Assembly: GCA_002238605.1 (NCBI GenBank)
Contig: MPMR01000017.1
Coordinates: forward strand, 19,091 to 83,090
DNA length: 64,000 nucleotides
Origin: BD2-11 clade cluster bacterium bin43
Lineage (GTDB): Bacteria; Gemmatimonadota; Gemmatimonadetes; Longimicrobiales; Gaopeijiaceae
Reading direction: 5' to 3'
Shown piece after piece: positions 17,392 through 26,453 of this stretch (its first letter is position 1; each line of letters begins with the position of its first letter). Made by a program: the position numbers and the translations under genes. The notes under the pieces were generated by a model. That model made no database searches, was not told where the DNA came from, and was given only the letters and a program-made list of their open reading frames with translations.

Positions 17392-18144
17392 ATGGCGCGG
17401 GGGCTGTGGACGCGGGTGCCGGCGGCCCTGCTGATCGGTCTCTGTCTCGCGCTCGCGGCGGCCGCCGCCATCGGGGGCGAGGCCGGCTTGCAGGGGGAAG
17501 GGGATTCCGTGGTGCTCCTGCACGGGCTCGGCCGCACTCGGACCTCCATGCTGCTTCTGGCCCAGCGGCTCGAGCGCGCAGGTTACAACGTCACGAACGT
17601 CGGGTACGACTCGCGGGGCGGATCCCTGGCGGAGCACGTGGAGACGTTGGCCGCGGAGGTATCGGGCTGTTGTGCCACGGCTTCGCGCATTCACTTCGTC
17701 GGGCACTCCCTCGGCGGGCTCGTCATCCGCCAGTACCTGGCCGACTCTCCCCCTGACGCCCTGGGACGCGTCGTCCTGCTTGGGCCTCCCAACCAGGGCA
17801 GCGAGATGGCGGACTGGTTCCGCGAGCAGCCGTTCGGCCACCTCCTGGGACCTGCGGGGGAGGCCCTCGGCACCGGCGCCAGCGACATCCCGGCCAACCT
17901 TCCTCCTCCGGGGTACGAGGTCGGAATCATCGCGGGCAGCCGGAGCCTCAACCCGATCGGGTCGGCTCTGATTCCGGGGCCGGACGACGGCATGGTCGGC
18001 ATCGAGCACACCAGAATCGAGGGCGTGCCGCTGATCGTGGTACCGGCGACCCATACCTTCCTCATGAACAGCCGCTTCAGCGCCGAAGCGGTAATCAGCT
18101 TCCTCGGGACGGGGAGGTTCCCGGAGGCGCCCGACCGGCGGTAG
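17392..18144 (+). CDS. Exported alpha/beta hydrolase (lipase-like)
   Basis: A 250-residue alpha/beta hydrolase. VVLLHGLGRTRTSM supplies the oxyanion-hole HG motif (about residue 45), FVGHSLGGLVIRQYL the nucleophile elbow Ser (about 105), and ATHTFLMNS near the end a candidate catalytic His. An N-terminal hydrophobic stretch (LLIGLCLALAAAAAIGG) suggests a signal peptide or membrane anchor. The layout matches triacylglycerol-lipase/PGAP1-like esterases; substrate unknown. Start is uncertain: a GTG four codons upstream and further in-frame codons exist, none with a good ribosome-binding site. Confidence 0.8.
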   Translation: MARGLWTRVPAALLIGLCLALAAAAAIGGEAGLQGEGDSVVLLHGLGRTRTSMLLLAQRLERAGYNVTNVGYDSRGGSLAEHVETLAAEVSGCCATASRIHFVGHSLGGLVIRQYLADSPPDALGRVVLLGPPNQGSEMADWFREQPFGHLLGPAGEALGTGASDIPANLPPPGYEVGIIAGSRSLNPIGSALIPGPDDGMVGIEHTRIEGVPLIVVPATHTFLMNSRFSAEAVISFLGTGRFPEAPDRR

Positions 18145-18299
18145 CACACCGGCGGCGGCTGCCTTGTGGCGGGCCCGACGATCTGTTGCGTACAATGTCG
18201 CGACGGAGGCCCGCAGGTCCCGCTCGCTCATGGCGACGGGGACTCCGGAACGGTCCCGGCGGGCGCTCCCTCGCCAACTTCGTCGAAAGGCAGGATCCG

Positions 18300-20147
18300 A
18301 TGGGACGCTTTTCCATTTCGATGGTGACGCTCTTCGCCGCCGCGCTCCTCGTTCTGCCGCGCGGTGCCGCGGCTCAGGACAGGGGCCTTGAGCGGCACCT
18401 CGACCGCGCGGCGCACCGGCCCGCGGTGCCTGGTCCCAACGGCCTGGTGACGGCAGGGCACCCGCTGGCGTCGATGACCGGCCTCCGCATGCTCATGGCC
18501 GGAGGCAACGCCGCCGATGCCGCCGTCGCGACGCTCGCCACCCTGAACGTGGTGCGGCCCCAGATGTCCGGGATGGCCGGGAACGGGTTCGTGACCCTCT
18601 ACGACCGCGTCTCCGACCGCGTGTACTCGCTGGGAGCCACCGGCGCCGCTCCCCTGGCGCTCGATCCGTCGAGTCTCGGCGCCGAAGAACTGAACAAGGG
18701 CATCCACGCGGGCGTCGTCCCGGGCCTGTTCGGAGGATGGATCGCGCTTCTGGACCGCTTCGGCACCATGAGCCTGGCCCAGGTGCTGGCTCCGGCCATC
18801 GACTACGCGGAGAACGGCCATCCCATCGAGGCATCGGTGGTGGCGGCGATCGAGTCCCACAGGGATCTGTTCGAGAGCTTCCCGTCGAGCCGGAGGATGT
18901 TCCTTCCGCTCGGAAGGGTGCCGGAACCCGGCGAGAACTTCCGGATGCCCGATCTGGCGAACACGCTCCGCAAGGTGGTCGAGGCGGAACGGTTGGCGCT
19001 GGCGGCCGGCAAGACGCGCTCGGATGCGCTTCGCGCCGCCTTCGACCGCTTCTACAGCGGCGACATCGCCGATGAGATGGCGCGCTTCTACAGCGAGAAC
19101 GGCGGCGACTTCACCATGGAGGACTTCGCGCGTTACGAGCCCATCTGGGCGGAGCCGGTTCACACCACCTACCGGGGCTACGACGTGTACTCCAGTCCGC
19201 CCACGTCCCGCGGCGGGCTCGAAGTGACGATGCAGCTGAATCTCGTCGAGGGCTTCGACCTCCGGGCCCTCGGTCCGGGAAGCCCGGAGACCATCCATCT
19301 GCTGTCGGAGGCGATCAAGGTCGCCAAGGCCGATGTCTACGCGTATGCGGCCGATCCGGCTCTGGTCGACGTGCCCATCGACGAGCTGCTGTCGAAGGAC
19401 TACGCCTCGGCGCGTCGATCCCTCATCGACCCCTCGCGGGTGATGGCGTACCCGGGAGCCGGCAACCCGGCGCGGGTCGAGGTTTTGCAGTCGGGCGCGC
19501 GCGCGGCGGGCGCGGAGGCGGCGAAGCGCCCACGGGGCCACTTTGCCGAACAATCCTACGCGGGGAGCACGACCAGCTTCTCCATCGCCGACCGGTTCGG
19601 CAACGTCATCGCGGCGACGCCGACGCACGGCGGAGGCTTCGGCACGGGCGTGGTGGTCGGCAACACCGGCCTGACCTTCAACAACGGCACCCGCATCGGT
19701 TCGACGTCGCCCTACCCCGACAACGTGAACTACGTCAGAGGCGGGCAGATTCCCATCCTCAACAACTCGCCCATCATCGTACTCAGGGATGGGCGGTTCC
19801 ATGCGGCACTGGGAACGCCGGGCGGTGAGACGATCGGCCAGACCCAGTTCCAGGTGCTCGTGAACCTGCTGGACTTCGGGATGCCCATCCAGGAAGCCAT
19901 CGCGGCGCCCCGCTTCGCGCTGCGCGGGGAGCCCAACTTCTATCAGCCGGGGGCGGAGGTCCGTTTCAGCCTCGAGGATCGGCTGCCCGGTGACGTGGTC
20001 CGGGCGCTCGATGGGCTGGGATACACCGTGGAGCTTGCGCCCGGCTACGCCTTCGGCAGCATCCAGGGAATCACTCTGGATGCCCGGACGGGGGCGCTGA
20101 TGGCCGGAGCGGATCCCCGGCGCGTCGCGTACGCGGTGGGCTGGTGA
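18300..20147 (+). CDS. ggt: Gamma-glutamyltransferase family protein
   Basis: A 615-residue Ntn-hydrolase proenzyme with signal peptide (cleavage near AAAQD), so probably periplasmic. The large-subunit part shows LMAGGNAADAAVAT and GMAGNGFVTLYD; the small subunit should begin at the nucleophile Thr in YAGSTTSFSIADRFGN, where auto-cleavage would occur. GGQIPILNNSPIIVLRDG and ALGTPGGETIGQTQFQVL follow in normal order. Family enzymes hydrolyse or transfer the gamma-glutamyl group of glutathione and related peptides. Length is typical. It converges with the 2-oxoglutarate dehydrogenase gene, with 11 bases between stops. Confidence 0.9.
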   Translation: MGRFSISMVTLFAAALLVLPRGAAAQDRGLERHLDRAAHRPAVPGPNGLVTAGHPLASMTGLRMLMAGGNAADAAVATLATLNVVRPQMSGMAGNGFVTLYDRVSDRVYSLGATGAAPLALDPSSLGAEELNKGIHAGVVPGLFGGWIALLDRFGTMSLAQVLAPAIDYAENGHPIEASVVAAIESHRDLFESFPSSRRMFLPLGRVPEPGENFRMPDLANTLRKVVEAERLALAAGKTRSDALRAAFDRFYSGDIADEMARFYSENGGDFTMEDFARYEPIWAEPVHTTYRGYDVYSSPPTSRGGLEVTMQLNLVEGFDLRALGPGSPETIHLLSEAIKVAKADVYAYAADPALVDVPIDELLSKDYASARRSLIDPSRVMAYPGAGNPARVEVLQSGARAAGAEAAKRPRGHFAEQSYAGSTTSFSIADRFGNVIAATPTHGGGFGTGVVVGNTGLTFNNGTRIGSTSPYPDNVNYVRGGQIPILNNSPIIVLRDGRFHAALGTPGGETIGQTQFQVLVNLLDFGMPIQEAIAAPRFALRGEPNFYQPGAEVRFSLEDRLPGDVVRALDGLGYTVELAPGYAFGSIQGITLDARTGALMAGADPRRVAYAVGW

Positions 20148-20158
20148 GGAAGGGCCGG

Positions 20159-23072
20159 CTACTGCGCGAACGCCTCCCGGATGATGCGCCGCTGGCCCTT
20201 CATGTGGTCGGACATCTTGCCCTCGGCCGGGCTGGACCACTCCGGGCGCGAAGCCTGACGTAACGTCAGGGTTGCGGGCAGCAAAGCCCGGAGCAGGGGC
20301 TCGACATACGAGCGCGCCCCCATGTTGCGGGGCTCTTCCTGGGCCCACACGACCGCGCTCAAGGCCGGCAGGCCCGCCAGCAACTCCGTGATCTCGCGGT
20401 GCGGGAACGGATAGAGTTGCTCGACCCTGGCCAGCACGGCGTCCTTCGCGTGCGCGCGCTCCTCGCTCGCGAGCAGGTCGTAGTAGACCTTGCCGCTGCA
20501 CAGGATGAGCCGGGTCGCGGACCTGCGGGCCCTGTCCCCCACGTCCTCCGCCAGCACCGCACGGAAGCCCCCGCTGGTGAGCTGCGAGGCCTCGGAGCGG
20601 GCCAGCTTGTGGCGCAGAAGGCTCTTGGGGGTCATGACCACGAGCGGGCGCTCCGGGGTGTGCGCCTGGTGACGCAGAAGGTGGAAGTACTGGGCGGAGG
20701 TGGTGGGATTGGCGATCCGCATGTTGCCGGCGGCGCACATCTGCAGAAAGCGCTCCAGGCGCGCGCTCGAGTGCTCCGGTCCCCGTCCCTCGTACCCGTG
20801 CGGCAGCAGCAGCACGAGACGGGAGAGCTGTCCCCACTTGGACTGCCCCGACACCACGAACTGGTCGATGATGGGCTGGGCCACGTTTACGAAGTCGCCG
20901 AACTGGGCCTCCCAGATGACCAGATCGCTGTCCGCGCCCACGCTGTAGCCGTACTCGAAGCCCAGCACCGCGGTCTCGGACAGCGGCGAGTTGTGGATCT
21001 CGAAGCGGGCGCCGCCCAGGGCCGCCAGCGGCACGTGCGTGGAGCCGGTGTCGGCGTCGTGGAAGACGAGATGGCGATGGCTGAAGGTGCCGCGCTGCGC
21101 ATCCTGACCGCTGAAGCGGATGGGCACCCCATCCCGGAGGAGCGAACCCAGGGCGAGCACTTCGGCGTGGGCCCACTCCAGCGAGGACTCCCTGGTGAAG
21201 TCGCTCCGGCTCCGGTCCAGCTGCCGCCGCAGCTTGCGGTTGACGGCGAATCCCTCCGGGACCGCGGTCGAGGCTGCGTTGATCTCCGCGAGGGCTTCAA
21301 ACGGGACGGCCGCGGCGCAGGTATCCCGGCTCCACGATTCCGTCGGGTCCCCGGCTTCGGCCAGCGCGGCACCCGCGGCGGAGCCGGATGCGTCTCCCGG
21401 GGACGGCCTGGGTGAATCGGCCCGGGCCGTCGCGGGCTCGGCGGGGGGGCTTTTCGCCCGCGCCCCCCCCCCCCCCCCCCCCCCGCGCGGGGGGCCGGGC
21501 GGGCGTCTTTGCCGCGCTCGCCGCCACCAGCGCCTCCCGCAGGTGGTCGGTGGCGTCGCGACGGGCCGCGGCGACCTCGTCCGCGGTCACGATCCCGGCC
21601 TTCACCAGTCCCTCGGCATACAGGGTGAACACGGTGGGATGCGCCCGGATGCGCTCGTACAGACGCGGCTGGGTGTAGGCCGGATCGTCCCCCTCGTTGT
21701 GCCCGTGCCGCCGATACCCGATCAGGTCCACCACGATGTCGTCGTGGAATTCCGCCCGGTACGCCATCGCCAGGCGCATCGCGGTGAGGCAGGCGGGAGG
21801 ATCGTCGGCGTTCACGCGCAGGACCGGAATGTCGTAGCCCTTGGCGAGATCGGACGCGTAGCGGGTGGAGCGGCCCTCTTCCGGGTCGGTGGTGAAGCCG
21901 ATCTGGTTGTTGACGATCAGGTGCACCACGCCGCCCGTCGCGTATCCCGTCAGCCGGGCCAGGTTGAGCGACTCCGCCACCACGCCCTCTGCGGCGAAGG
22001 CGGCGTCGCCGTGGATGAGAAGCGGCACGACCGCGGCCGTGTCCTGTTCGTCATCCTGGCGGGGACCCGCGAACTGGCGTGCCCGCGCCACCCCCGCCAC
22101 CACCGGATTGACGAACTCCAGGTGGCTCGGGTTGGGGGCCAGCGTGACCCGCACCGTGCTTCCGTCGCGCAGGACATGGTCGCGCGTGGCGCCGTGATGG
22201 TACTTCACGTCCCCGATCCCGCTCTCGTCGTCGGGCAGGGTCAGGATGCCGTCCGCGGCCGGGGCCGCGCCCTCGAACTGGCGCAGGATCTCGTCGTAGC
22301 CGACGCCCACGCTGTGCGCGAGCACGTTGAGCCGGCCCCGGTGGGCCATCCCCATCACGACTTCCCGGCATCCCCGCGCCGCCGCGATCTCGAGCACCAG
22401 GTCGACCATGGGCACGAGCATGTCGTTCCCCTCGAGGGAGAACCGCACCTGCCCCGGATAGACCCTGTGCAGGAACTGTTCGAGGCCTTCCACCCGGGCG
22501 AGGCGGATCAGCAGTTCCACCTGCTCTTCGCGGGGCCGCTGCTGCGCGTGGGCGCCCGACTCCACCTGGTGCCAGAGCCAGCGCACCCGCTCCGGCGACT
22601 CCAGGTGCTCGAACTGGTATCCGATGGATCCGCAGTAGACGCGCTCCAGCCGCTGCAGGTAGTCCGGAACCCGTTCGTCGCCATCGTCGCCGAGGACGGT
22701 GGAGGCGGGGAGTGCCTCCAGCTGCTCCATGCTGGTGCCGAAGAAGGACGGGTCGAGCTGCGGGTGCCCCGGGGGATCGCTGCCGAGCGGATCGATGCGC
22801 GCCAGCTGGTGACCGTGGTCGCGGAAGGCCTGCACGAGCGAGGTGGCGCGTGCGACGAGATGGAGGAGTTCCTGCATCGCGCGCAGGGTGGCGCTGCGCT
22901 GAGGTGCGGGCGCCGGCGGCGGGGCGGTCGGCGATGGAGGCGGTTCCCCGGCCTCTTTGGCGAAAATCGAGTGCCAGTGGGCGGAGACCGACCCCGGATC
23001 CGCGAGATACCGTTGGAACAACTCCTCCACGTATCCGGCGTTCGGCCCACTGAATAGTTCGGACGACGGCAT
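20159..23072 (-). CDS. sucA: 2-oxoglutarate dehydrogenase E1, frameshifted at a poly-C tract
   Basis: Thiamine-dependent E1 of the 2-oxoglutarate dehydrogenase complex (TCA cycle). The N-terminal half (23072 down to about 21485) carries the E1o tail SSELFSGPNAGYVEELFQRY, GMAHRGRLNVLAHS, HGDAAFAAEG, IVNNQIGFTTDP and GYRRHGHNEGDDPAYTQP. The C-terminal half is in another frame (about 21460 down to 20159) with STAVPEGFAVNRKL, SGQDAQRGTFSHRH and VVWAQEEPRNMGA. The frames meet at 22 consecutive C on the plus strand (21463-21484), in a low-complexity linker. All catalytic segments are present on both sides, so a miscounted homopolymer is likelier than a dead gene. Start could instead be the ATG at 23084. 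Confidence 0.88.
21463..21484. repeat. Homopolymer of 22 C inside sucA
   Basis: An uninterrupted run of 22 C on the plus strand (poly-G on the coding strand), encoding a Gly run in the N-terminal frame. It is the point where the sucA reading frame changes and is the simplest explanation of the frameshift, either as a sequencing/assembly length error or as true slippage. Confidence 0.95.
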
Positions 23073-23238
23073 GACTCGCGACATCTTCCAGTACGGACAG
23101 CAGCGTTGGGGGGAGTGGAAGATAACCGCAACACCTTCCAAGTTGTACGGACTGCGCGGCCCACCCACCACTGCCCCCGGAGAAAGCTTGCCCAACCCGC
23201 ACCCAGGCACCTCCCCGGGCCGCGAACCGGTCCGCCGG

Positions 23239-24138
23239 GTGACGGAGGAGATTCGGCGCGGGCGGATCCCGCTGCGCGTGCACCCGGAGTGGGCGCGCGC
23301 CCTTCCGTGGGTCGTTCAGGGGACCACGGTCCGCAGCCGCGCCGACGTCGGGCAGACCGGCCACGACCGCGCGGGGCGCAGCCCCGCCCGCTGCAGCCGC
23401 GCTGCCGGACGCCCAACCGCCCGCGCCGACAACGGGGAAGGCGGAGACATCGACTTCGGGCTGTTCACGGGTGCGCCGGCGGGCGCGGTGATGAAGCGGT
23501 GGGAACTGCTGGTCGAGGACGCCGGATGCGGCAGCCTGGTTCACGCCCGCCAGGTGCACGGGTGCGAGATCGCCCGGCACCAGGCGACCCCGCCGGGTCT
23601 TCTCCTCGCTCCGCCCTGCGACGGGCACGCCACTCGCCGGCCCGGCACGCTGCTCGCCGTCTCGGTGGCCGACTGCGTTCCCGTCTTCGTGGTCGCCCCG
23701 GGCGCCCGCGCCGTGATGCTGCTGCACGCCGGATGGAGGGGGGTGGCGAGCGGAATCCTGGAAGCGGGCCTTGCGATGCTGGAACGGGACTTCGGCACCC
23801 ATGCCCGTGAGGCCCGCATGCACATGGGCCCGGCCATCTGCGGGGGGTGCTACGAAGTGGGGCGGGAGGTGCACGAGGCGCTGGGGCTGCCGCGGCCGGC
23901 CTCCCCCGCCCAGCCGGTCGATCTGCGGCGCGCGCTGGTCCACCGGGCCCTCGCTGCCGGCGCCGATCCCGCGCACCTGACGACCTCGACGTTTTGCACC
24001 CGCTGCGCGGACGCGCCATTCTTCTCGCACAGAGGCGGAGATGCCGGCCGCCAGCTCGCGGTGCTGGGCATCGCCCCGGACGACTCCGTCCCCTCACGAG
24101 GGGAATGGTCCCCCGAACACCGCCGGGAGCGGAACTAG
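23239..24138 (+). CDS. pgeF: Polyphenol oxidase/purine nucleoside phosphorylase family (YfiH/PgeF)
   Basis: A 299-residue protein of the CNF1/YfiH (laccase-domain) family. Family signatures appear in order: HPEWARALPWVVQGTT, VHARQVHGCEIA, SVADCVPVFVVAPGA (Cys ligand), LLHAGWRGVASGI (His ligand) and MGPAICGGCYEVG. Members have been reported as multicopper-like polyphenol oxidases, as purine nucleoside phosphorylases, and as peptidoglycan-editing PgeF. The GTG start sits just before the conserved N-terminus; an open frame continues upstream to the divergent sucA promoter region. Its TAG overlaps the next gene's GTG by one base, starting a compact four-gene operon. Confidence 0.87.
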   Translation: MTEEIRRGRIPLRVHPEWARALPWVVQGTTVRSRADVGQTGHDRAGRSPARCSRAAGRPTARADNGEGGDIDFGLFTGAPAGAVMKRWELLVEDAGCGSLVHARQVHGCEIARHQATPPGLLLAPPCDGHATRRPGTLLAVSVADCVPVFVVAPGARAVMLLHAGWRGVASGILEAGLAMLERDFGTHAREARMHMGPAICGGCYEVGREVHEALGLPRPASPAQPVDLRRALVHRALAAGADPAHLTTSTFCTRCADAPFFSHRGGDAGRQLAVLGIAPDDSVPSRGEWSPEHRRERN

Positions 24139-24425
24139 TGGACCGTTCCTTGCAGGACTTGCGCGCCGACCCCTCGGTGGGGCTCTGCTCGGTCTGCGCG
24201 CACAGCAGGGTGACGGGGAACCGGAGAGGCTCCATCTTCTGGCTCTGCCGACGCTCGACCGACGACGCGCGCTTCCGGCGCTACCCGCGCCTTCCGGTGG
24301 CGCGCTGCCCGGGATTCGAACCGGCCGCGGCCGGAAAGGCGGGCGACGACGGGAAGGACCGGGAGCGACAGGCTCCACCTGACGGAAGCACAACAGCGAA
24401 ACCGAACCGGGAGAACCGGAAATGA
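24138..24425 (+). CDS. Small Cys-motif protein of unknown function
   Basis: A 95-residue protein. The first two-thirds has a conserved-looking pattern of four cysteines: GLCSVCAHSRVTGNRRGS, FWLCRRSTDD and RYPRLPVARCPGFEP, suggesting a small metal- or cluster-binding domain. The last third is charged and low in complexity. I recall similar small proteins in other bacteria but no function. Start is GTG overlapping the upstream stop by one base (TAGTG); its own stop overlaps the next ATG (ATGA), so it is translated within the PgeF-OsmC operon. Confidence 0.8.
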   Translation: MDRSLQDLRADPSVGLCSVCAHSRVTGNRRGSIFWLCRRSTDDARFRRYPRLPVARCPGFEPAAAGKAGDDGKDRERQAPPDGSTTAKPNRENRK

Positions 24426-24892
24426 GCGAACCCTTCTACGTGTCCAGAGTGGAATTCGAGAAGGTGGCCGGTGCGCGCAGGCGCGGTCGGCTCCCCGCGG
24501 GGACCACGGTTGAACTCGGCGTTCACGGGCCGGTGAAGAGCCACTACCGGCTCGACGCCGAACCGGATCAGCCCCTCGCCGTGGATTACGTGGTCGCCGC
24601 CGCGGGCGGGTGACTGCTCGGAACCCTCAACGGCGCACTGGAGGTGCGCGGGATCAGCCTCACCCCGGACCAGATCAGCGCCCGGGCGGAAGGAATCAAC
24701 GAGATGGCCGGCAGGCTGCCGGTGCTCAAGCGCATTCACGTTCACTACCAGCTCTCGATCCCCGAAGGATCGCGCGCCCCCACCGACCGGGCCCTCGCCA
24801 GCCATGTCGACAAGTGCCCCACGGCCGCGAGCCTGCGCGACGCCATCGACATCACCTGGAGCGCGGACATCGTAGAGCACTCCCGTGCCTGA
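24422..24892 (+). CDS. OsmC-family protein with in-frame TGA, predicted selenoprotein
   Basis: Read through TGA at 24611-24613, this is a complete 156-residue OsmC/Ohr-type protein. The TGA (residue 64) falls in VDYVVAAAGG-U-LLGTLNGALEVRGI, exactly where OsmC proteins have their peroxidatic Cys (GGCL). The resolving Cys is conserved at residue 132 (SHVDKCPTAASL). Frame and family pattern continue without break on both sides, and overlaps with both neighbours (ATGA upstream, eight bases downstream) fit translation of the whole frame. A perfect six-base-pair hairpin begins 20 bases after the TGA. The family reduces organic hydroperoxides with thiols; Sec would raise reactivity. Ordinary gene callers would split this into a 63-residue stub and a fragment. 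Confidence 0.87.
24633..24649 (+). promoter_or_regulatory. SECIS-like hairpin in the OsmC gene
   Basis: GCGCAC (24633-24638), loop TGGAG, GTGCGC (24644-24649): a perfect six-base-pair stem with a five-base loop. The loop G at 24640 is 27 bases after the TGA. Bacterial SECIS elements lie within the coding region shortly downstream of UGA with a G among the first two loop bases, and this hairpin fits. It would recruit SelB with Sec-tRNA. Confidence 0.7.
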
Positions 24893-26453
24893 GCTGCTGG
24901 CGCAGACGATCATCGGCCTCTCGCTGGCCGTTCTGGCCCTGCTGCTGCCCTTCGCCGCCCACCGGACCTACCTGCTGCTGCTCAGCCGGCGGCCGCCCCC
25001 GGAGCTTCCGCGCAGGTGGGCGGGCCCGTTGCCGCCGGTCACCGTCCAGCTACCCCTGTACAATGAGGCCCCCGTCGCCCGGCGGGTGATCGACGCCGCG
25101 TGCTCGCTCGACTATCCGGCCCGCGCCCTCGAGATCCAGGTGCTGGACGACTCCAGCGACGAAACCGTGGACCTCGTCGCCCGGCGGGTGGCGTGGTGGC
25201 GGGCCCGGGGCGTCAACGTGTGCCACATTCGCCGCCGGCAGCGCTCGGGCTTCAAGGCGGGCGCCCTGGCCGCGGGCGTGCGCCGTGCGCAGGGCGAGTT
25301 CCTGCTGGTGCTGGACTCGGACTTCGTGCCCGAGCCGGATCTGGTCAGGAAGCTGCTGCCGCCCTTCCAGGAGCCCCGCGTCGGGATGGTGCAGGCCCGC
25401 TGGGATCATCTCAACGAAGACGCCAACTGGCTCACCCGCGCCCAGAGCCTCCTCCTCGACGGGCACTTCTTCTTCGAGCACGGAGGACGCTACCGGGGCG
25501 GCCTCTTCTTCAACTTCAACGGCACCGCCGGCATGTGGCGCCGCGAATGCCTCGAGGACGCGGGCGGATGGCAGGCGGACACCCTCACCGAGGACCTCGA
25601 CGTCAGCTACCGGGCACAGATGCACGGATGGCGCTTCGTCTTCCTCGAGGACGTCGGGGTTCCCGCGGAGTTGCCGGACCACACCGGCGCCTTCGAAATC
25701 CAGCAGCGGCGGTGGTCCCAGGGAGGGATTCAGACGGCGCGCAAGCTCCTGCCGGAACTGCTGCGAGGCCCCTGGCGGCTCTCCGTGAAGAAGGAGGCGG
25801 TGATCCATCTTTGCGGGCACGTCGCCTACCCGCTCACGCTGCTCCTCGGGCTCCTGATCTATCCGTCCGCGCTGGCCCGGCGCGCGCTCAGCGGGGAGGA
25901 GTTCCTCTTCATCGACCTGGTCATCTTCTTCGTGGCAACCATCCCCTTCGTCATCTACTACGCGGCCGCGGGCCGAAAGCGGAACCGCCCCTGGGGTGAC
26001 CTGCTGCCCGCGGTGGCCGTGACCCTGGCGACGGGCGTCGGGCTGACAGCGCCGGCGACGCGGGCTGTGCTGCGCGGTCTGGCCGGACGCCGGGACGGTT
26101 TCGCCCGAACGCCCAAGAAGGGCAGCGGCGGGTCGTTTCGCGAACGTCCGGGAAGCAAGACCCCGGACACCCTGTTCAAGCTGATGATGGCGCTGGTGAT
26201 GAGCTTCTTCGTGGGTGCCGCGATCCAGGCTCGACTATACGCTTCCGTCCCGTTCCTGCTGCTCTTCGCCCTGGGCTACTGGAGCCTGGGGGTCGGCGGC
26301 CTGAAGCTTTCGGGAGGGAAGGCGCGCGTCCCACACCAGCAGGGCATAGAAGGGAAGCCAGAGGAGGAGAACCGTCCACAGGGGCCTCGGCCACTCCCCG
26401 ATCTCCAGGTACGGCCCCAAACCCCGGTACGTGACGAATGCGAGGCCGCTTAG
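24885..26453 (+). CDS. Family 2 glycosyltransferase, cellulose-synthase-like
   Basis: A 522-residue processive-type GT2 with an N-terminal membrane helix and C-terminal membrane helices. Catalytic motifs are complete: VLDDSSDE (UDP-sugar Asp), LDSDFVPEP (metal-binding DxD-like), TEDLDVSYR (catalytic base) and QQRRWSQGG (QxxRW). The closest recognisable type is the CesA/CslA-like beta-glycan synthase found in many bacteria. It overlaps the OsmC stop by eight bases. Its last 50-70 residues are charged and low in complexity and lie antisense to the end of the converging membrane glycosyltransferase gene, so the true functional end is probably near residue 470. Confidence 0.88.
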   Translation: MPELLAQTIIGLSLAVLALLLPFAAHRTYLLLLSRRPPPELPRRWAGPLPPVTVQLPLYNEAPVARRVIDAACSLDYPARALEIQVLDDSSDETVDLVARRVAWWRARGVNVCHIRRRQRSGFKAGALAAGVRRAQGEFLLVLDSDFVPEPDLVRKLLPPFQEPRVGMVQARWDHLNEDANWLTRAQSLLLDGHFFFEHGGRYRGGLFFNFNGTAGMWRRECLEDAGGWQADTLTEDLDVSYRAQMHGWRFVFLEDVGVPAELPDHTGAFEIQQRRWSQGGIQTARKLLPELLRGPWRLSVKKEAVIHLCGHVAYPLTLLLGLLIYPSALARRALSGEEFLFIDLVIFFVATIPFVIYYAAAGRKRNRPWGDLLPAVAVTLATGVGLTAPATRAVLRGLAGRRDGFARTPKKGSGGSFRERPGSKTPDTLFKLMMALVMSFFVGAAIQARLYASVPFLLLFALGYWSLGVGGLKLSGGKARVPHQQGIEGKPEEENRPQGPRPLPDLQVRPQTPVRDECEAA

